Counted from the first letter of the stretch, positions 20,297 to 30,417 are shown. The stretch is 64,000 nucleotides of DNA from Algorimicrobium echini (GCF_900115185.1 NZ_FOVN01000008.1:18501-82500), one strand, 5' to 3'. Notes: a model not told the origin generated them from the letters alone. A program made the numbers and translations.

Positions 20297-20848
20297 ATGG
20301 GATATACACCGAGACTTAAAGAAGAGTATAACAGCAGAGTAATTGCAGCTCTTAAGGATGAATTTGGTTATAACAATGTTATGCAAGTACCTAAACTACA
20401 AAAGATAGTTTTATCTAAAGGTGTAGGTGCAGCAGTTGCAGACAAAAAGTTAATTGACCACGCAGTGGAAGAATTAACGACTATAACAGGACAACGTGCT
20501 ATAGCAACAATCTCTAAAAAGGATGTTGCTTCATTTAAATTACGTAAAGGAATGCCTATTGGCGCAAAAGTAACATTACGTGGTGAAAAAATGTATGAAT
20601 TTTTAGATCGTTTAGTAACTTCAGCTTTACCACGAGTAAGAGACTTTAATGGTGTTAAAGCAACTGGTTTTGACGGTAGAGGTAACTACAATTTAGGTAT
20701 TACTGAACAAATTATCTTTCCAGAAATTGACATTGATAAAGTGAATAAAATTTCAGGTATGGATATTACATTTGTTACTACCGCTGATACGGATAAAGAA
20801 GCAAAATCACTATTAACCGAATTAGGATTACCTTTTCAAAAAAATTAA
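20297..20848 (+). CDS. rplE: 50S ribosomal protein L5
   Basis: 183 residues. [15 protein letters not shown] start; conserved [41 protein letters not shown] and [13 protein letters not shown]. Part of the 5S rRNP. Full length, 3 bases before rpsN. Confidence 0.98.
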   Translation: MGYTPRLKEEYNSRVIAALKDEFGYNNVMQVPKLQKIVLSKGVGAAVADKKLIDHAVEELTTITGQRAIATISKKDVASFKLRKGMPIGAKVTLRGEKMYEFLDRLVTSALPRVRDFNGVKATGFDGRGNYNLGITEQIIFPEIDIDKVNKISGMDITFVTTADTDKEAKSLLTELGLPFQKN

Positions 20849-20851
20849 GAT

Positions 20852-21121
20852 ATGGCTAAAGAATCAATGAAAGCCCGTGAGGTAAAAAGAGCAAAAACAG
20901 TAGCTAAATATGCTGAAAAGCGCAAAGCTTTAAAAGAAGCTGGCGATTATGAAGCATTACAAAAGTTACCTAAAAATGCTTCTCCTGTACGTCAACATAA
21001 CCGTTGTAAACTTACAGGAAGACCTAAAGGTTATATGAGAACATTTGGTATTTCTCGTGTAATGTTTAGAGAAATGGCTAACCAAGGTTTAATACCAGGT
21101 GTTAGAAAAGCAAGTTGGTAA
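20852..21121 (+). CDS. rpsN: 30S ribosomal protein S14, zinc-independent form
   Basis: 89 residues. The long S14 type with a single Cys and no CxxC pairs, so it does not bind zinc; the short zinc-ribbon form is absent from this operon. Conserved [16 protein letters not shown] and the SW C-terminus are present. A 75-base spacer follows before rpsH. Confidence 0.97.
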   Translation: MAKESMKAREVKRAKTVAKYAEKRKALKEAGDYEALQKLPKNASPVRQHNRCKLTGRPKGYMRTFGISRVMFREMANQGLIPGVRKASW

Positions 21122-21196
21122 AAAATATTAATTGGTTTCAGGTTTAATCTTTTAACACGAACAAAGATTGAAAACCGTTACCGCAAATTTATAATT

Positions 21197-21595
21197 ATGA
21201 CTACAGATCCAATCGCGGATTATTTAACACGAATTAGAAATGCTGTGAGTGCAAACCACAGAGTTGTAGAGATACCAGCTTCTAATTTAAAGAAAGAAAT
21301 CACTAAAATATTATTCGATCAAGGATATATTTTAAGTTACAAGTTTGAAGATTCAGCTGTACAAGGAACTATTAAAATAGCCCTTAAGTACAATAAAGAA
21401 ACTAAAGAACCAGTAATTAAGAAGATTCAAAGAATAAGTAAACCAGGTTTACGTAAGTACGCAAGTTCAAAAGAACTTCCTAGAATTCTTAATGGTCTTG
21501 GTATTGCTATTGTTTCAACATCACATGGTGTTATGACAGGCAAACAAGCACAAAGAGAAAATGTAGGAGGTGAAGTACTTTGTTACGTTTACTAA
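21197..21595 (+). CDS. rpsH: 30S ribosomal protein S8
   Basis: 132 residues. MTTDPIADYLTRIRNA start and C-terminal STSHGVMTGKQA...GGEVLCYVY. In E. coli S8 represses the spc operon at the L5 site. The 75-base gap upstream has no clear promoter box by eye. Confidence 0.98.
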   Translation: MTTDPIADYLTRIRNAVSANHRVVEIPASNLKKEITKILFDQGYILSYKFEDSAVQGTIKIALKYNKETKEPVIKKIQRISKPGLRKYASSKELPRILNGLGIAIVSTSHGVMTGKQAQRENVGGEVLCYVY

Positions 21596-21614
21596 TTAAA
21601 AAAGACTATAGAGC

Positions 21615-22157
21615 ATGTCAAGAATAGGTAATAACCCAGTAGTAATTCCAGCAGGAGTTACAGTTGAAATCAACGATAACGTGGTTACAGTAAAAGGAAA
21701 ATTAGGTGAATTATCACAAGATTTTTCTGCGGTAACTATGAAGGTTGAAGAAGGAAATGTTATAGTTGAGCGTTCTTCTGAAAAGAAAGAAGAAAAAGCA
21801 AAACATGGTCTTTATAGAGCACTTGTCAATAATATGATTGAAGGTGTATCTAAAGGATGGACAAAACAATTAGAGTTAGTTGGTGTTGGATATAGAGCAA
21901 GTAATCAAGGACAAAAACTAGATTTAGCTTTAGGTTTTTCTCATAATATTGTAATAGATGTTGCTAAAGAAGTAATAGTTGAAACAGTATCAGACAAAGG
22001 AAAAAATCCAATTATTAAATTAACCTCTCATGATAAACAACTTGTTGGTCAAGTAGCTGCTAAAATTCGTGGCTTTAGACCACCTGAGCCTTACAAAGGA
22101 AAAGGTGTGAAGTTTGTTGGCGAAGAATTAAGAAGAAAAGCAGGTAAATCAGCTTAA
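21615..22157 (+). CDS. rplF: 50S ribosomal protein L6
   Basis: 180 residues. MSRIGNNPVVIPAGV start, two alpha/beta repeats, and the conserved FRPPEPYKGKGVKF near the C-terminus. Sits by the sarcin-ricin loop at the factor-binding site. Confidence 0.98.
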   Translation: MSRIGNNPVVIPAGVTVEINDNVVTVKGKLGELSQDFSAVTMKVEEGNVIVERSSEKKEEKAKHGLYRALVNNMIEGVSKGWTKQLELVGVGYRASNQGQKLDLALGFSHNIVIDVAKEVIVETVSDKGKNPIIKLTSHDKQLVGQVAAKIRGFRPPEPYKGKGVKFVGEELRRKAGKSA

Positions 22158-22167
22158 TAAGTAAGTT

Positions 22168-22524
22168 ATGGCATTAACAAAGAACGAAAGACGATTAAGA
22201 ATAAAAAGCAGAGTTCGTAAAGTAGTTTCTGGAACAGAAGCTAGACCAAGATTATCTGTTTTTAGAAGCAATAAAGAAATTTATGCACAAGTTGTAGATG
22301 ACGTTACTGGTAAAACTATCAGTGCAGCATCTTCAAGAGATAAAGACATTAGTTCTGCAAAAGGTACAAAATCAGAAGTTGCTACATTAGTAGGGAAGTC
22401 TGTTGCTGAAAAAGCCCTTAAAGCAGGTGTAGATACTATTTCTTTTGATAGAGGTGGCTATTTATATCACGGAAGAGTAAAATCATTAGCAGAAGGTGCT
22501 AGAGAAGCAGGACTTAAATTTTAA
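22168..22524 (+). CDS. rplR: 50S ribosomal protein L18
   Basis: 118 residues. N-terminal [16 protein letters not shown], core [20 protein letters not shown] and C-terminal [24 protein letters not shown]. 5S rRNA binder. 6 bases before rpsE. Confidence 0.97.
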   Translation: MALTKNERRLRIKSRVRKVVSGTEARPRLSVFRSNKEIYAQVVDDVTGKTISAASSRDKDISSAKGTKSEVATLVGKSVAEKALKAGVDTISFDRGGYLYHGRVKSLAEGAREAGLKF

Positions 22525-22530
22525 GAAATT

Positions 22531-23055
22531 ATGTATCAAAAATACAAAAGCGCAGAGCTAGTAAAGCCAAGTGGATTAGATCTTAAAGATCGTTTAGTTG
22601 GAGTACAAAGGGTTACAAAAGTAACAAAAGGTGGTAGAGCATTCGGATTTTCAGCAATAGTTGTTGTTGGAGATGAAGCTGGAGTTGTCGGTCATGGTTT
22701 AGGTAAATCTAAAGATGTGGCTAGTGCAATTGCAAAAGCAATCGAAGACGCTAAAAAGAATTTAGTACGTATTCCTATAGTTAAAGGAACATTACCACAT
22801 GAACAAAAAGGTAAGTTTGGTGGAGCACGAGTAAACATTATTCCTGCAGCTCCTGGTACAGGAGTTATTGCTGGTGGAGCTGTAAGAACGGTTCTTGAAG
22901 CAGTTGGAGTTCATGATGTTTTATCAAAATCTCAAGGTTCATCTAACCCACACAACGTTGTAAAAGCAACTTTTGATGCTTTATTACAATTACGGGATGC
23001 AAGAACAATTGCTCAAGATAGAGGTATTTCTCTTGAAAAAGTATTTAAAGGATAA
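22531..23055 (+). CDS. rpsE: 30S ribosomal protein S5
   Basis: 174 residues. Double-stranded RNA-binding-like domain with [19 protein letters not shown] and the C-terminal domain containing [15 protein letters not shown]. Fidelity (ram) protein. Conserved place in spc. Confidence 0.98.
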   Translation: MYQKYKSAELVKPSGLDLKDRLVGVQRVTKVTKGGRAFGFSAIVVVGDEAGVVGHGLGKSKDVASAIAKAIEDAKKNLVRIPIVKGTLPHEQKGKFGGARVNIIPAAPGTGVIAGGAVRTVLEAVGVHDVLSKSQGSSNPHNVVKATFDALLQLRDARTIAQDRGISLEKVFKG

Positions 23056-23060
23056 GAACG

Positions 23061-23243
23061 ATGGCAAAGATAAAAGTAACAAAAGTTAAAAGCGCAATCA
23101 ATCGTACATTAAGACAAAAAAGAACTTTAGAAGCTCTTGGTCTTAAAAAAATTGGTCAAGTTGTAGAGCACGATGCCTCACCAAATATCCTTGGTATGGT
23201 AGCTAAAGTTTCACATTTAGTTTCTGTTGAAGAAACAAAATAA
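23061..23243 (+). CDS. rpmD: 50S ribosomal protein L30
   Basis: 60 residues, whole length of bacterial L30. Conserved KVKSAINRTLRQKRTLEALGL core. It lies between rpsE (5 bases) and rplO (12 bases). Confidence 0.96.
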   Translation: MAKIKVTKVKSAINRTLRQKRTLEALGLKKIGQVVEHDASPNILGMVAKVSHLVSVEETK

Positions 23244-23255
23244 TAATACTGAAAA

Positions 23256-23708
23256 ATGGATTTAAGTAATTTAAAACCTGCAGAAGGTTCAGTTAAAGGT
23301 CAAGGAAAAAGAATAGGTAGAGGACAAGGTTCTGGTAAAGGTGGTACGGCAACTCGTGGACACAAAGGAGCAAAATCTCGTTCTGGTTATTCTAAAAAGA
23401 TAGGTTTTGAAGGTGGTCAAATGCCACTTCAAAGACGTGTTCCTAAATTTGGCTTTACAAATATCAATCGTATAGAACATCAAGGTGTAAACCTAGATAC
23501 ACTTCAACAATTGGTTGACGATAAGAAAATTAAAGATACAGTAGATTTTGAAACTCTAATGTCTTTAGGTCTCGTTAACAAGAATGATCTTGTTAAAATT
23601 ATGGGTCGTGGAGAATTAAAAGCCAAATTAAAAGTATCTGCACATAAGTTTACCGCTTCAGCAAAAGCTGCTATAGAAGCTGCAGGAGGTGAAGTAGTAA
23701 CTTTATAA
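23256..23708 (+). CDS. rplO: 50S ribosomal protein L15
   Basis: 150 residues. Glycine-rich N-terminal extension GKRIGRGQGSGKGGTATRG, then GFEGGQMPLQRRVPKFGF. Late-assembly large-subunit protein. 14 bases before secY, the usual arrangement. Confidence 0.98.
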   Translation: MDLSNLKPAEGSVKGQGKRIGRGQGSGKGGTATRGHKGAKSRSGYSKKIGFEGGQMPLQRRVPKFGFTNINRIEHQGVNLDTLQQLVDDKKIKDTVDFETLMSLGLVNKNDLVKIMGRGELKAKLKVSAHKFTASAKAAIEAAGGEVVTL

Positions 23709-23722
23709 TCTAATTTAAGCGC

Positions 23723-25069
23723 ATGAAATTTATTGAGACATTAAAAAATGTTTGGAAAATAGAAGAATTAAGAAACAGAATTGTTGTTACATTAGGTCTT
23801 TTATTAGTTTATCGTTTTGGTGCACAGGTAGTTTTACCTGGTATTGATGCGGCGCAATTAGAAGGTTTACAAGGTAGTACTGAAGACGGTTTATTAGGTT
23901 TATTAAATGCTTTTACAGGAGGTGCGTTTGCAAATGCTTCTGTTTTTGCATTGGGTATTATGCCTTATATCTCTGCTTCCATTGTAGTTCAATTAATGGG
24001 AATAGCTATTCCTTATTTACAAAAACTACAAAAAGAAGGTGCTAGTGGGCAAAAGAAAATTAATCAAATAACACGCTGGTTAACCATAGCTATTTGTTTG
24101 GTTCAAGCACCTGGCTATTTAGCAAGTTTACCTGCTTTAGGAATACCTCAATCGGCATTCTTATTAGGGCAAGGAGGTTTGTTTTATTTCTCATCAGTTG
24201 TCATTTTAGTAACAGGCTGTATCTTCGCGATGTGGTTAGGTGAGAAAATTACAGATAAAGGTATTGGTAACGGTATTTCTTTATTAATTATGGTGGGTAT
24301 TATTGCAACACTACCTAAAAACTTCCTACTTAATGCATCCTCTAGGTTGGAATCAAACAGTGTAATGCTGATTCTTTTTGAATTAGTAATCTGGTTGTTA
24401 ATTATTTTAGCCTCTATCATGTTAGTTATGGGTGTTAGAAAAATAGCCGTACAATATGCAAGACGAACCGCTTCTGGTGGTTATGAGAAAAATGTATTTG
24501 GATCTAGACAATACATTCCCTTAAAGCTTAATGCTTCTGGAGTAATGCCAATCATCTTTGCACAAGCTATTATGTTTGTTCCAAGTTTAATTGGAGGGTC
24601 CTCATTTTTAAAAGATACCGCAACAGGTCAATGGATGGCAACAAATTTTCAGGACATATTTGGTTTCTGGTATAATTTAGTGTTTGCGTTATTAATTATA
24701 GTATTTACATATTTTTATACAGCAATTACGGTTCCTACTAACAAAATGGCAGATGACCTTAAGCGTAGTGGTGGATTTATTCCAGGTATTCGTCCAGGAA
24801 CAGAAACATCGGAATATTTAGATAAAATTATGTCTCAAATTACATTGCCTGGTTCTATATTTTTAGCACTTATTGCTGTGTTCCCAGCTATTATTGTTAA
24901 ACTTATGAGTGTACAATCAGGGTGGGCATTATTTTTCGGTGGAACATCCTTACTAATTATGGTAGGAGTTGCAATCGATACAATGCAACAAGTAAATTCA
25001 TATTTGTTAAACAGACATTATGATGGCTTGATGAAAACAGGTAAAAATAGAAAAGCAGTAGCTCAATAA
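23723..25069 (+). CDS. secY: Sec translocon subunit SecY
   Basis: 448 residues, ten predicted membrane helices. Conserved plug region around [32 protein letters not shown], and cytoplasmic loop [15 protein letters not shown] at the C-terminus. Channel of the SecYEG translocon for preproteins and membrane proteins. Last gene before infA, 7 bases away. Confidence 0.98.
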   Translation: MKFIETLKNVWKIEELRNRIVVTLGLLLVYRFGAQVVLPGIDAAQLEGLQGSTEDGLLGLLNAFTGGAFANASVFALGIMPYISASIVVQLMGIAIPYLQKLQKEGASGQKKINQITRWLTIAICLVQAPGYLASLPALGIPQSAFLLGQGGLFYFSSVVILVTGCIFAMWLGEKITDKGIGNGISLLIMVGIIATLPKNFLLNASSRLESNSVMLILFELVIWLLIILASIMLVMGVRKIAVQYARRTASGGYEKNVFGSRQYIPLKLNASGVMPIIFAQAIMFVPSLIGGSSFLKDTATGQWMATNFQDIFGFWYNLVFALLIIVFTYFYTAITVPTNKMADDLKRSGGFIPGIRPGTETSEYLDKIMSQITLPGSIFLALIAVFPAIIVKLMSVQSGWALFFGGTSLLIMVGVAIDTMQQVNSYLLNRHYDGLMKTGKNRKAVAQ

Positions 25070-25076
25070 TTATACC

Positions 25077-25292
25077 ATGGCAAAACAAGCAGCAATTGAA
25101 CAAGACGGAACAATCATTGAAGCATTATCTAATGCCATGTTTCGTGTTGAATTAGAAAACGGTCACATCGTGACAGCACATATCTCAGGTAAAATGCGTA
25201 TGCACTACATTAAGTTGCTACCTGGAGATAAAGTGAAATTAGAAATGAGTCCTTACGATTTAACGAAGGCTCGAATAACTTATAGATACTAA
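25077..25292 (+). CDS. infA: Translation initiation factor IF-1
   Basis: 71 residues, OB-fold S1 domain ([21 protein letters not shown] and [13 protein letters not shown]). Occludes the A site during initiation. Lies between secY and rpmJ. Confidence 0.98.
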   Translation: MAKQAAIEQDGTIIEALSNAMFRVELENGHIVTAHISGKMRMHYIKLLPGDKVKLEMSPYDLTKARITYRY

Positions 25293-25311
25293 TCTAATAA
25301 TAAAGGAACAG

Positions 25312-25428
25312 ATGAAAGTAAGAGCATCAGTTAAAAAGAGAAGTGCAGACTGTAAAATCGTCCGCAGAAAGGGTAGACTTTACGTGATTAACAAAAAGAA
25401 TCCTAGATTCAAACAAAGACAAGGATAA
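25312..25428 (+). CDS. rpmJ: 50S ribosomal protein L36, zinc-independent form
   Basis: 38-codon gene, ATG at 25312 and TAA at 25426-25428, ending 2 bases before rpsM. It encodes [21 protein letters not shown] followed by a lysine-rich C-terminus ending KQRQG. Only one Cys remains where the zinc-ribbon form has a C-x2-C...C...H set, so this is the non-zinc variant. Small enough to be missed by length-filtered gene calling. Confidence 0.96.
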   Translation: MKVRASVKKRSADCKIVRRKGRLYVINKKNPRFKQRQG

Positions 25429-25430
25429 TT

Positions 25431-25805
25431 ATGGCAAGAATTGCAGGTGTAGACATACCAAAAAACAAAAGAGGTGTTATCTCGCTTACGTATATCTATG
25501 GAATAGGTAGAAGTAGAGCAAAAGAAATTTTAGCACAAGCTAAAGTTGAAGAAAGTACTAAAGTTCAAGATTGGACAGATGACGAAATAGGAAATATTCG
25601 TGAAGCTGTTGGATCATTCACTATTGAAGGTGAATTGCGTTCTGAAACACAATTAAACATTAAGCGATTAATGGATATTGGATGTTACAGAGGTATTCGT
25701 CATAGAGCTGGACTACCATTACGTGGTCAACGTACTAAAAACAACTCTAGAACAAGAAAAGGTAGAAGAAAAACTGTTGCTAACAAAAAAATGGCAACTA
25801 AATAA
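25431..25805 (+). CDS. rpsM: 30S ribosomal protein S13
   Basis: 124 residues. [26 protein letters not shown] start with helix-two-turn-helix, and C-terminal [21 protein letters not shown]. Starts the alpha-operon part, but rpsK follows only after a 106-base spacer. Confidence 0.98.
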   Translation: MARIAGVDIPKNKRGVISLTYIYGIGRSRAKEILAQAKVEESTKVQDWTDDEIGNIREAVGSFTIEGELRSETQLNIKRLMDIGCYRGIRHRAGLPLRGQRTKNNSRTRKGRRKTVANKKMATK

Positions 25806-25873
25806 TAAATAGACATTAGTCATTAGAGTTTAGCCGTTAGATGAATCTGTTTGAAATAGCAATGTTTAGGATT

Positions 25874-25901
25874 CTAACAACTAAAAACTAACAACTAGAA
25901 A
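25874..25901. repeat. Two-copy 14-bp tandem repeat between rpsM and rpsK
   Basis: CTAACAACTAAAAA at 25874-25887 is followed directly by CTAACAACTAGAAA at 25888-25901, differing at one base. It sits in the 106-base rpsM-rpsK spacer just before the rpsK start. Simple AT-rich repeat; function unknown, possibly only slippage-derived spacer. Confidence 0.7.
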
Positions 25902-25911
25902 CTATAATCAT

Positions 25912-26295
25912 ATGGCAAAGTCAAGTACAAAAAAACGTAAAGTAATCGTAGACGCAGTTGGTGAAGCTCACATAACGGCTTCATTTAACAATATCATTGT
26001 ATCTCTTACCAACAAAAAAGGCGATGTAATTTCATGGTCATCAGCTGGTAAAATGGGATTCCGTGGATCTAAAAAGAACACACCATATGCTGCGCAATTA
26101 GCTGCTGAAGACGCTGCTGCTGTAGCAACAGAAGCTGGCTTAAAGAAAGTGAAAGTGTATGTTAAAGGTCCAGGTAATGGTAGAGAATCTGCTATTAGAT
26201 CAATTCATAACGCAGGTATAGAAGTAACAGAAATTATAGACGTTACGCCATTACCGCATAATGGATGTCGTCCTCCTAAAAGAAGACGCGTATAA
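25912..26295 (+). CDS. rpsK: 30S ribosomal protein S11
   Basis: 127 residues. Conserved [36 protein letters not shown] and the C-terminal [18 protein letters not shown]. Platform protein lining the E site. Followed by a 177-base spacer with a strong hairpin and a promoter-like box. Confidence 0.98.
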   Translation: MAKSSTKKRKVIVDAVGEAHITASFNNIIVSLTNKKGDVISWSSAGKMGFRGSKKNTPYAAQLAAEDAAAVATEAGLKKVKVYVKGPGNGRESAIRSIHNAGIEVTEIIDVTPLPHNGCRPPKRRRV

Positions 26296-26314
26296 TTTAC
26301 AGATAGTATATTAT

Positions 26315-26348
26315 TTGACATCAACTATATTTTTATAGTTGATGTCAA
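26315..26348. terminator. Strong hairpin between rpsK and rpsD, attenuator or partial terminator
   Basis: Perfect 15-bp stem (26315-26329 with 26334-26348) and a 4-base T loop. What follows is A/T-mixed rather than a pure T run. Because rpsD-rpoA-rplQ continue in the same direction, it more likely tunes read-through or protects an RNA end than ends transcription outright. A -7-like box begins 11 bases later. Confidence 0.6.
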
Positions 26349-26358
26349 TATTTATATG

Positions 26359-26366
26359 TAAATTTG
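26359..26366 (+). promoter_or_regulatory. -7 box of a probable internal promoter for rpsD-rpoA-rplQ
   Basis: TAAATTTG matches TAnnTTTG exactly. The nearest upstream TTG (26339-26341) is 17 bases away, shorter than the usual 19, and lies in the hairpin's right arm. About 106 bases of leader precede the rpsD ATG. Plausible secondary promoter giving rpoA its own supply of transcript. Confidence 0.5.
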
Positions 26367-26472
26367 CAAACTGAAAAAAATAAATTTTAACAAGTATCAA
26401 CGAGAGACTAACGGTTATCGAAGGATAAGATTAAGACCTTAATTCATAATCACTCTCATAACAAATTTAATT

Positions 26473-27078
26473 ATGGCAAGATATACTGGTCCTAAAACAA
26501 AAATAGCTCGTAAGTTTGGCGAAGCTATCTTCGGAGAAGATAAATCTTTTGAAAAAAGAAATTACCCTCCAGGTCAACACGGAGCTAATAAGCGTCGTGG
26601 AAAAAAATCTGAATACGCAATCCAATTAATGGAGAAGCAAAAAGCAAAATACACCTATGGTATTTTAGAAAAGCAATTCAGAAATATGTTTAAGAAAGCA
26701 ACAGCAGCTCCTGGAATTACAGGTGAGGTGTTGTTACAATTATGTGAATCACGTCTAGATAACGTTGTTTTCAGAATGGGAATTTCTCCTTCTAGAAGTG
26801 GTGCTAGACAATTAGTGTCTCACAGACATATTACGGTTAACGGTGAAATAGTAAACATTCCATCTTACCAACTTAAAGCTGGTGATGTTGTTGCTGTTAG
26901 AGAAAAATCAAAATCACTTGAAGCCATCACTAACTCATTAGCAAATTCAAGTAACGTTTACGAATGGATTACTTGGAATAATTCTACATCAGAAGGAACG
27001 TATGTATCGGTTCCTGCAAGAATTCAAATTCCAGAAAATATCAACGAGCAATTCATCGTCGAACTATATTCTAAATAA
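26473..27078 (+). CDS. rpsD: 30S ribosomal protein S4, zinc-independent form
   Basis: 201 residues. [21 protein letters not shown] start without the N-terminal Cys cluster of zinc-binding S4, then the S4 RNA-binding fold ([26 protein letters not shown]). Primary 16S binder and alpha-operon repressor in E. coli. 93 bases of spacer before rpoA. Confidence 0.98.
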   Translation: MARYTGPKTKIARKFGEAIFGEDKSFEKRNYPPGQHGANKRRGKKSEYAIQLMEKQKAKYTYGILEKQFRNMFKKATAAPGITGEVLLQLCESRLDNVVFRMGISPSRSGARQLVSHRHITVNGEIVNIPSYQLKAGDVVAVREKSKSLEAITNSLANSSNVYEWITWNNSTSEGTYVSVPARIQIPENINEQFIVELYSK

Positions 27079-27171
27079 TAATTAACATATTGGTATTTAG
27101 CCAAAGGATTTATTAGTCTTCTTCATACTTTTAAATCGCGCAACTGAATAACAATTAAAACGAAGAACAAT

Positions 27172-28164
27172 ATGGCAGTATTTAATTTCCAAAAACCTGA
27201 TAAAGTAATCATGATCGATTCAACTGATTTCGAAGGTAAATTCGAATTCAGACCTTTAGAACCAGGTTATGGTTTAACAGTAGGAAATGCTTTACGAAGA
27301 GTTTTATTATCCTCTTTAGAAGGTTTTGCAATTACATCCGTTAGAATTGAAGGCGTAGATCACGAATTCTCAACAATAGCAGGTGTGGTTGAAGACGTTA
27401 CAGAAATTATTTTAAATTTAAAACAAGTCCGTTTTAAAAGACAAATTGAAGATGTAGATAACGAATCTGTTTCTATTTCAATTTCTGGTCAAGATCAAAT
27501 TAAAGCAGGCGATTTTCAAAAGTTTATTTCAGGGTTCCAAGTATTAAATTCAGAATTAGTAATCTGTAATTTAGATCCTAAAGTAAATATCAATATGGAA
27601 ATTACCATAGAAAAAGGTAGAGGATACGTACCTGCTGAAGAAAATAAAAAAGCTTCTGCACCAATTGGTACTATTTTTACAGATTCTATTTACACACCAA
27701 TCAAAAATGTTAAGTATAGCATTGAAAATTTCCGTGTAGAGCAAAAAACAGATTACGAAAAATTAGTTTTCGAAATTATTACTGATGGTTCTATTAGTCC
27801 TCAAGATGCTTTAACTGAAGCCGCTAAGACACTTATTCACCACTTCATGTTATTCTCTGATGAGCGTATTACATTAGAAGCTGATGAAATTGCACAAACC
27901 GAAACTTATGATGAAGAATCACTTCACATGAGACAATTATTGAAAACCAAATTGGTTGATATGGACTTATCAGTCCGTGCATTAAACTGTTTAAAAGCAG
28001 CTGAAGTTGATACGTTAGGCGATTTAGTATCATTTAACAAAAACGATTTAATGAAATTCCGTAACTTCGGTAAAAAATCATTAACAGAGCTTGAAGAGCT
28101 TGTTAATGTTAAAGGCCTTAATTTTGGAATGGATTTATCCAAATATAAATTAGATAAAGATTAA
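27172..28164 (+). CDS. rpoA: DNA-directed RNA polymerase subunit alpha
   Basis: 330 residues. The N-terminal assembly domain ([30 protein letters not shown], about residues 25-54, and an insert domain) is joined by an acidic linker to the C-terminal domain with helix-hairpin-helix elements ([34 protein letters not shown]). The CTD contacts UP elements and activators. Usual rpsD-rpoA-rplQ order. Confidence 0.98.
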   Translation: MAVFNFQKPDKVIMIDSTDFEGKFEFRPLEPGYGLTVGNALRRVLLSSLEGFAITSVRIEGVDHEFSTIAGVVEDVTEIILNLKQVRFKRQIEDVDNESVSISISGQDQIKAGDFQKFISGFQVLNSELVICNLDPKVNINMEITIEKGRGYVPAEENKKASAPIGTIFTDSIYTPIKNVKYSIENFRVEQKTDYEKLVFEIITDGSISPQDALTEAAKTLIHHFMLFSDERITLEADEIAQTETYDEESLHMRQLLKTKLVDMDLSVRALNCLKAAEVDTLGDLVSFNKNDLMKFRNFGKKSLTELEELVNVKGLNFGMDLSKYKLDKD

Positions 28165-28222
28165 TTAATCATATTTTGCTCCTCGATGTCGAGTTTGGTA
28201 GCAAGATGATAAAACAAAGGTC

Positions 28223-28699
28223 ATGAGACACGGAAAAAAAATAAACCACTTAAGTAGAAAAACGGCTCATAGAAAGTCAATGTTAGCTAATATGGCATGT
28301 TCTTTAATAGAGCACAAGCGTATTAACACAACAGTAGCAAAAGCAAAAGCTTTAAAGCAATTTGTGGAACCATTGATTACAAAATCAAAGGAAGATACAA
28401 CTCATAACAGACGTATTGTAATGGCTCGATTAAGACAAAAAGAGGCTGTTGCTGAATTGTTTAGAGATGTAGCACCAAAAATTGCCGATCGTCCAGGTGG
28501 TTACACACGTATTATCAAGTTAGGTAATCGTTTAGGTGATAACGCTGATATGGCTATGATAGAGTTAGTTGATTACAACGAAATCTATAACGCAGATAAA
28601 GCAACTAAAAAATCAACACGAAGAAGTAGAAGAGGCGGTTCTAAACCTGCTACTGCACCAGCTGCAGAAACTAAAGCTTCTAGTGAAGAAGAAGAATAA
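28223..28699 (+). CDS. rplQ: 50S ribosomal protein L17 with C-terminal extension
   Basis: 158 residues. The conserved L17 core ([21 protein letters not shown] to MIELVDYNE, about 120 residues) carries a low-complexity tail rich in Lys/Arg/Ser then Ala/Glu, as is common in Bacteroidota. Last ribosomal gene of the run; a strong terminator follows 28 bases later. Confidence 0.97.
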   Translation: MRHGKKINHLSRKTAHRKSMLANMACSLIEHKRINTTVAKAKALKQFVEPLITKSKEDTTHNRRIVMARLRQKEAVAELFRDVAPKIADRPGGYTRIIKLGNRLGDNADMAMIELVDYNEIYNADKATKKSTRRSRRGGSKPATAPAAETKASSEEEE

Positions 28700-28727
28700 A
28701 CGTTAATATTTGTTAACGAATGCTATC

Positions 28728-28762
28728 AATAGGGTAAATTGTAAAAATTTACCCTATTTTTG
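28728..28762 (+). terminator. Terminator of the ribosomal superoperon
   Basis: Perfect 13-bp stem (28728-28740 with 28746-28758) with a 5-base loop and a T-tract. Its T-tract also spells TATTTTTG (28755-28762), a -7-like box for the next gene, 24 bases before its ATG, so terminator and promoter may overlap. No -33 partner at the right spacing is visible. Confidence 0.85.
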
Positions 28763-28786
28763 TTTCTTTTAATTTAAAAAAATTTT

Positions 28787-29503
28787 ATGAAAAACGTTTA
28801 TTTATTAGTAGCAATTAGTATAATATCATTATCGTCCTTTGCTCAAGGTGCAAATGGAGGTTTATCCAACTTACAAGGAACACAAAGTAATACTTTAGGA
28901 CAATCCATGGAAGCCTTAAATTCAAGAGGAAGCTGGTTACCAACCGTGAATAGATATTCAGTTGACGGTACTCCGTTAGCTTTTGAAGAAGGTAATAATA
29001 AGTTGGTGTTAGTAGCAAAAGATGGTACAAAATTTAATATCCCAAATGGAAATTATAACGCCCAAACGGATCAGTTTGTTTCAGTTTTAAGTAAAGACTC
29101 TGTCTATGTTATGAACTCACTGACTATTGATTATGCTTTATTAAATAACAAAAAAATGAAGCGTTTCAGTGGAGAAAATGGTAGAGCACGTTATTATGAA
29201 GTGTTAGCGTCTAATTCCAAAGACGATATGTTTATTTTAAGAAATAGAGTAGCTAAAATTAAACCTGGAGGTATAAATAAAATGACTCAAGAACGAACAT
29301 CTAACGATCGTTATTATTTAGTTGAAGATTTATATATTAAAAACGGAGACGTTTTAGAAGAATTGAAACTTAAGAAAAAACTTATATCTCAATTATTTAA
29401 AGATAAACAAGTAGAGGTGAAGAAGTTCATAAAGGATAATGACTTGAATATAAAAGATGAAACAGATTTCTTGAAAATATTTAATTATTATGCAACCTTA
29501 TAA
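28787..29503 (+). CDS. Secreted protein of unknown function, paralogue of the next gene
   Basis: 238 residues with a cleavable signal peptide (ISIISLSSFAQ, cleavage near residue 19). No lipobox and no known domain recognised. The C-terminal ~90 residues (KIKPGGINKMTQERTSNDRYYL ... LKLKKKLISQLFKDK) align well with the neighbouring 29677-30417 product, and the middle also matches (NKLVLVAKDGTKFNIPNGNYN against NTLIIHTVDDKYYKFENGNYN). It has its own terminator, so it is probably monocistronic. Likely periplasmic or outer-membrane associated. Confidence 0.75.
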   Translation: MKNVYLLVAISIISLSSFAQGANGGLSNLQGTQSNTLGQSMEALNSRGSWLPTVNRYSVDGTPLAFEEGNNKLVLVAKDGTKFNIPNGNYNAQTDQFVSVLSKDSVYVMNSLTIDYALLNNKKMKRFSGENGRARYYEVLASNSKDDMFILRNRVAKIKPGGINKMTQERTSNDRYYLVEDLYIKNGDVLEELKLKKKLISQLFKDKQVEVKKFIKDNDLNIKDETDFLKIFNYYATL

Positions 29504-29520
29504 AAATTGTAGTTTTTAAA

Positions 29521-29560
29521 AAAAAAGGGATAAATCAAGAATGGTTTATCCCTTTTTTTA
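29521..29560 (+). terminator. Terminator after the first secreted paralogue
   Basis: 14-bp stem of an A-run plus GGGATAAA (29521-29534) with its complement (29545-29558) around a 10-base loop, ending in a T-run. Only 17 bases after the stop codon. Confidence 0.85.
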
Positions 29561-29676
29561 TACAATATATCCATTTAAAACATTACTGTTTTCAACAGAT
29601 GTTTAAGTGTCGGAATTTTTGCTTATGTAAAATTTTATAGCTATCTTAAAGTATTATAAACTAATAAACTTTATTC

Positions 29677-30417
29677 ATGAAAACTTCAGTAATTACCTTG
29701 TTTTTTTTAAGTTTTTCCATAATTGGATATACACAAATAACTGAAAGCGGATATTATTCAAGTTCACCTTCTGAGTTATTACCAAATCAAACACTTGCAC
29801 CGCAAGACTTTTTCGGTTCGGAATCTTTTTTAACCGATGCTTTAAATCCAGTTAATTTAGACCCAGATTCACCAGATTTTGTTGAAGGTTCTCCTTTTGG
29901 TTTTGAAGGAGACGACAATACATTAATTATTCATACTGTAGATGATAAATACTATAAATTTGAAAATGGTAACTATAATGGAATTTCAGACAAAATGGTC
30001 GTTAAGCTAGAAGAGGGGCGTTTTTATGAATTTAATGATAATGATTTTGACTTTGCCTTAATAAATAATATTAAAGCTATTAGACTGAAAGACGAAAATA
30101 ACCAAATGAAATATTTTTTTGTTTTGGATGAAAGCAAAGAATTTACCATTTTAAAGCGAATTAACGCTAAAATTATAGAAGGTGCTGTTAGTAAAATGAC
30201 CAAGGAGAAAATAAGTAAAGATCGTTATTTTGTTTATCATGACTTTTATATTCTGGAAAATGATAAAATTGAGGAAATTAAACTAAATAATAAAACCTTT
30301 AAAACCCTCTTCAAAGAGAATGAAAAAAAACTAAAAATGTTTGTGGATGAAAATAACTTATCAATAAAAAATGAAGAAGATTTTTTAAAAATGTTACGAT
30401 ACAATAAAACACTTTAA
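29677..30417 (+). CDS. Secreted protein of unknown function, tandem paralogue of the preceding gene
   Basis: 246 residues, signal peptide ending near FSIIGYTQ. Shares with the upstream gene an internal block ending FENGNYNG and the C-terminal block KIIEGAVSKMTKEKISKDRYFV ... ENNLSIKNEEDFLKML. The acidic N-terminal insert (SPDFVEGSPFGFEGD) is not shared. A tandem duplication that has diverged strongly. I do not recognise the family. Confidence 0.75.
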   Translation: MKTSVITLFFLSFSIIGYTQITESGYYSSSPSELLPNQTLAPQDFFGSESFLTDALNPVNLDPDSPDFVEGSPFGFEGDDNTLIIHTVDDKYYKFENGNYNGISDKMVVKLEEGRFYEFNDNDFDFALINNIKAIRLKDENNQMKYFFVLDESKEFTILKRINAKIIEGAVSKMTKEKISKDRYFVYHDFYILENDKIEEIKLNNKTFKTLFKENEKKLKMFVDENNLSIKNEEDFLKMLRYNKTL

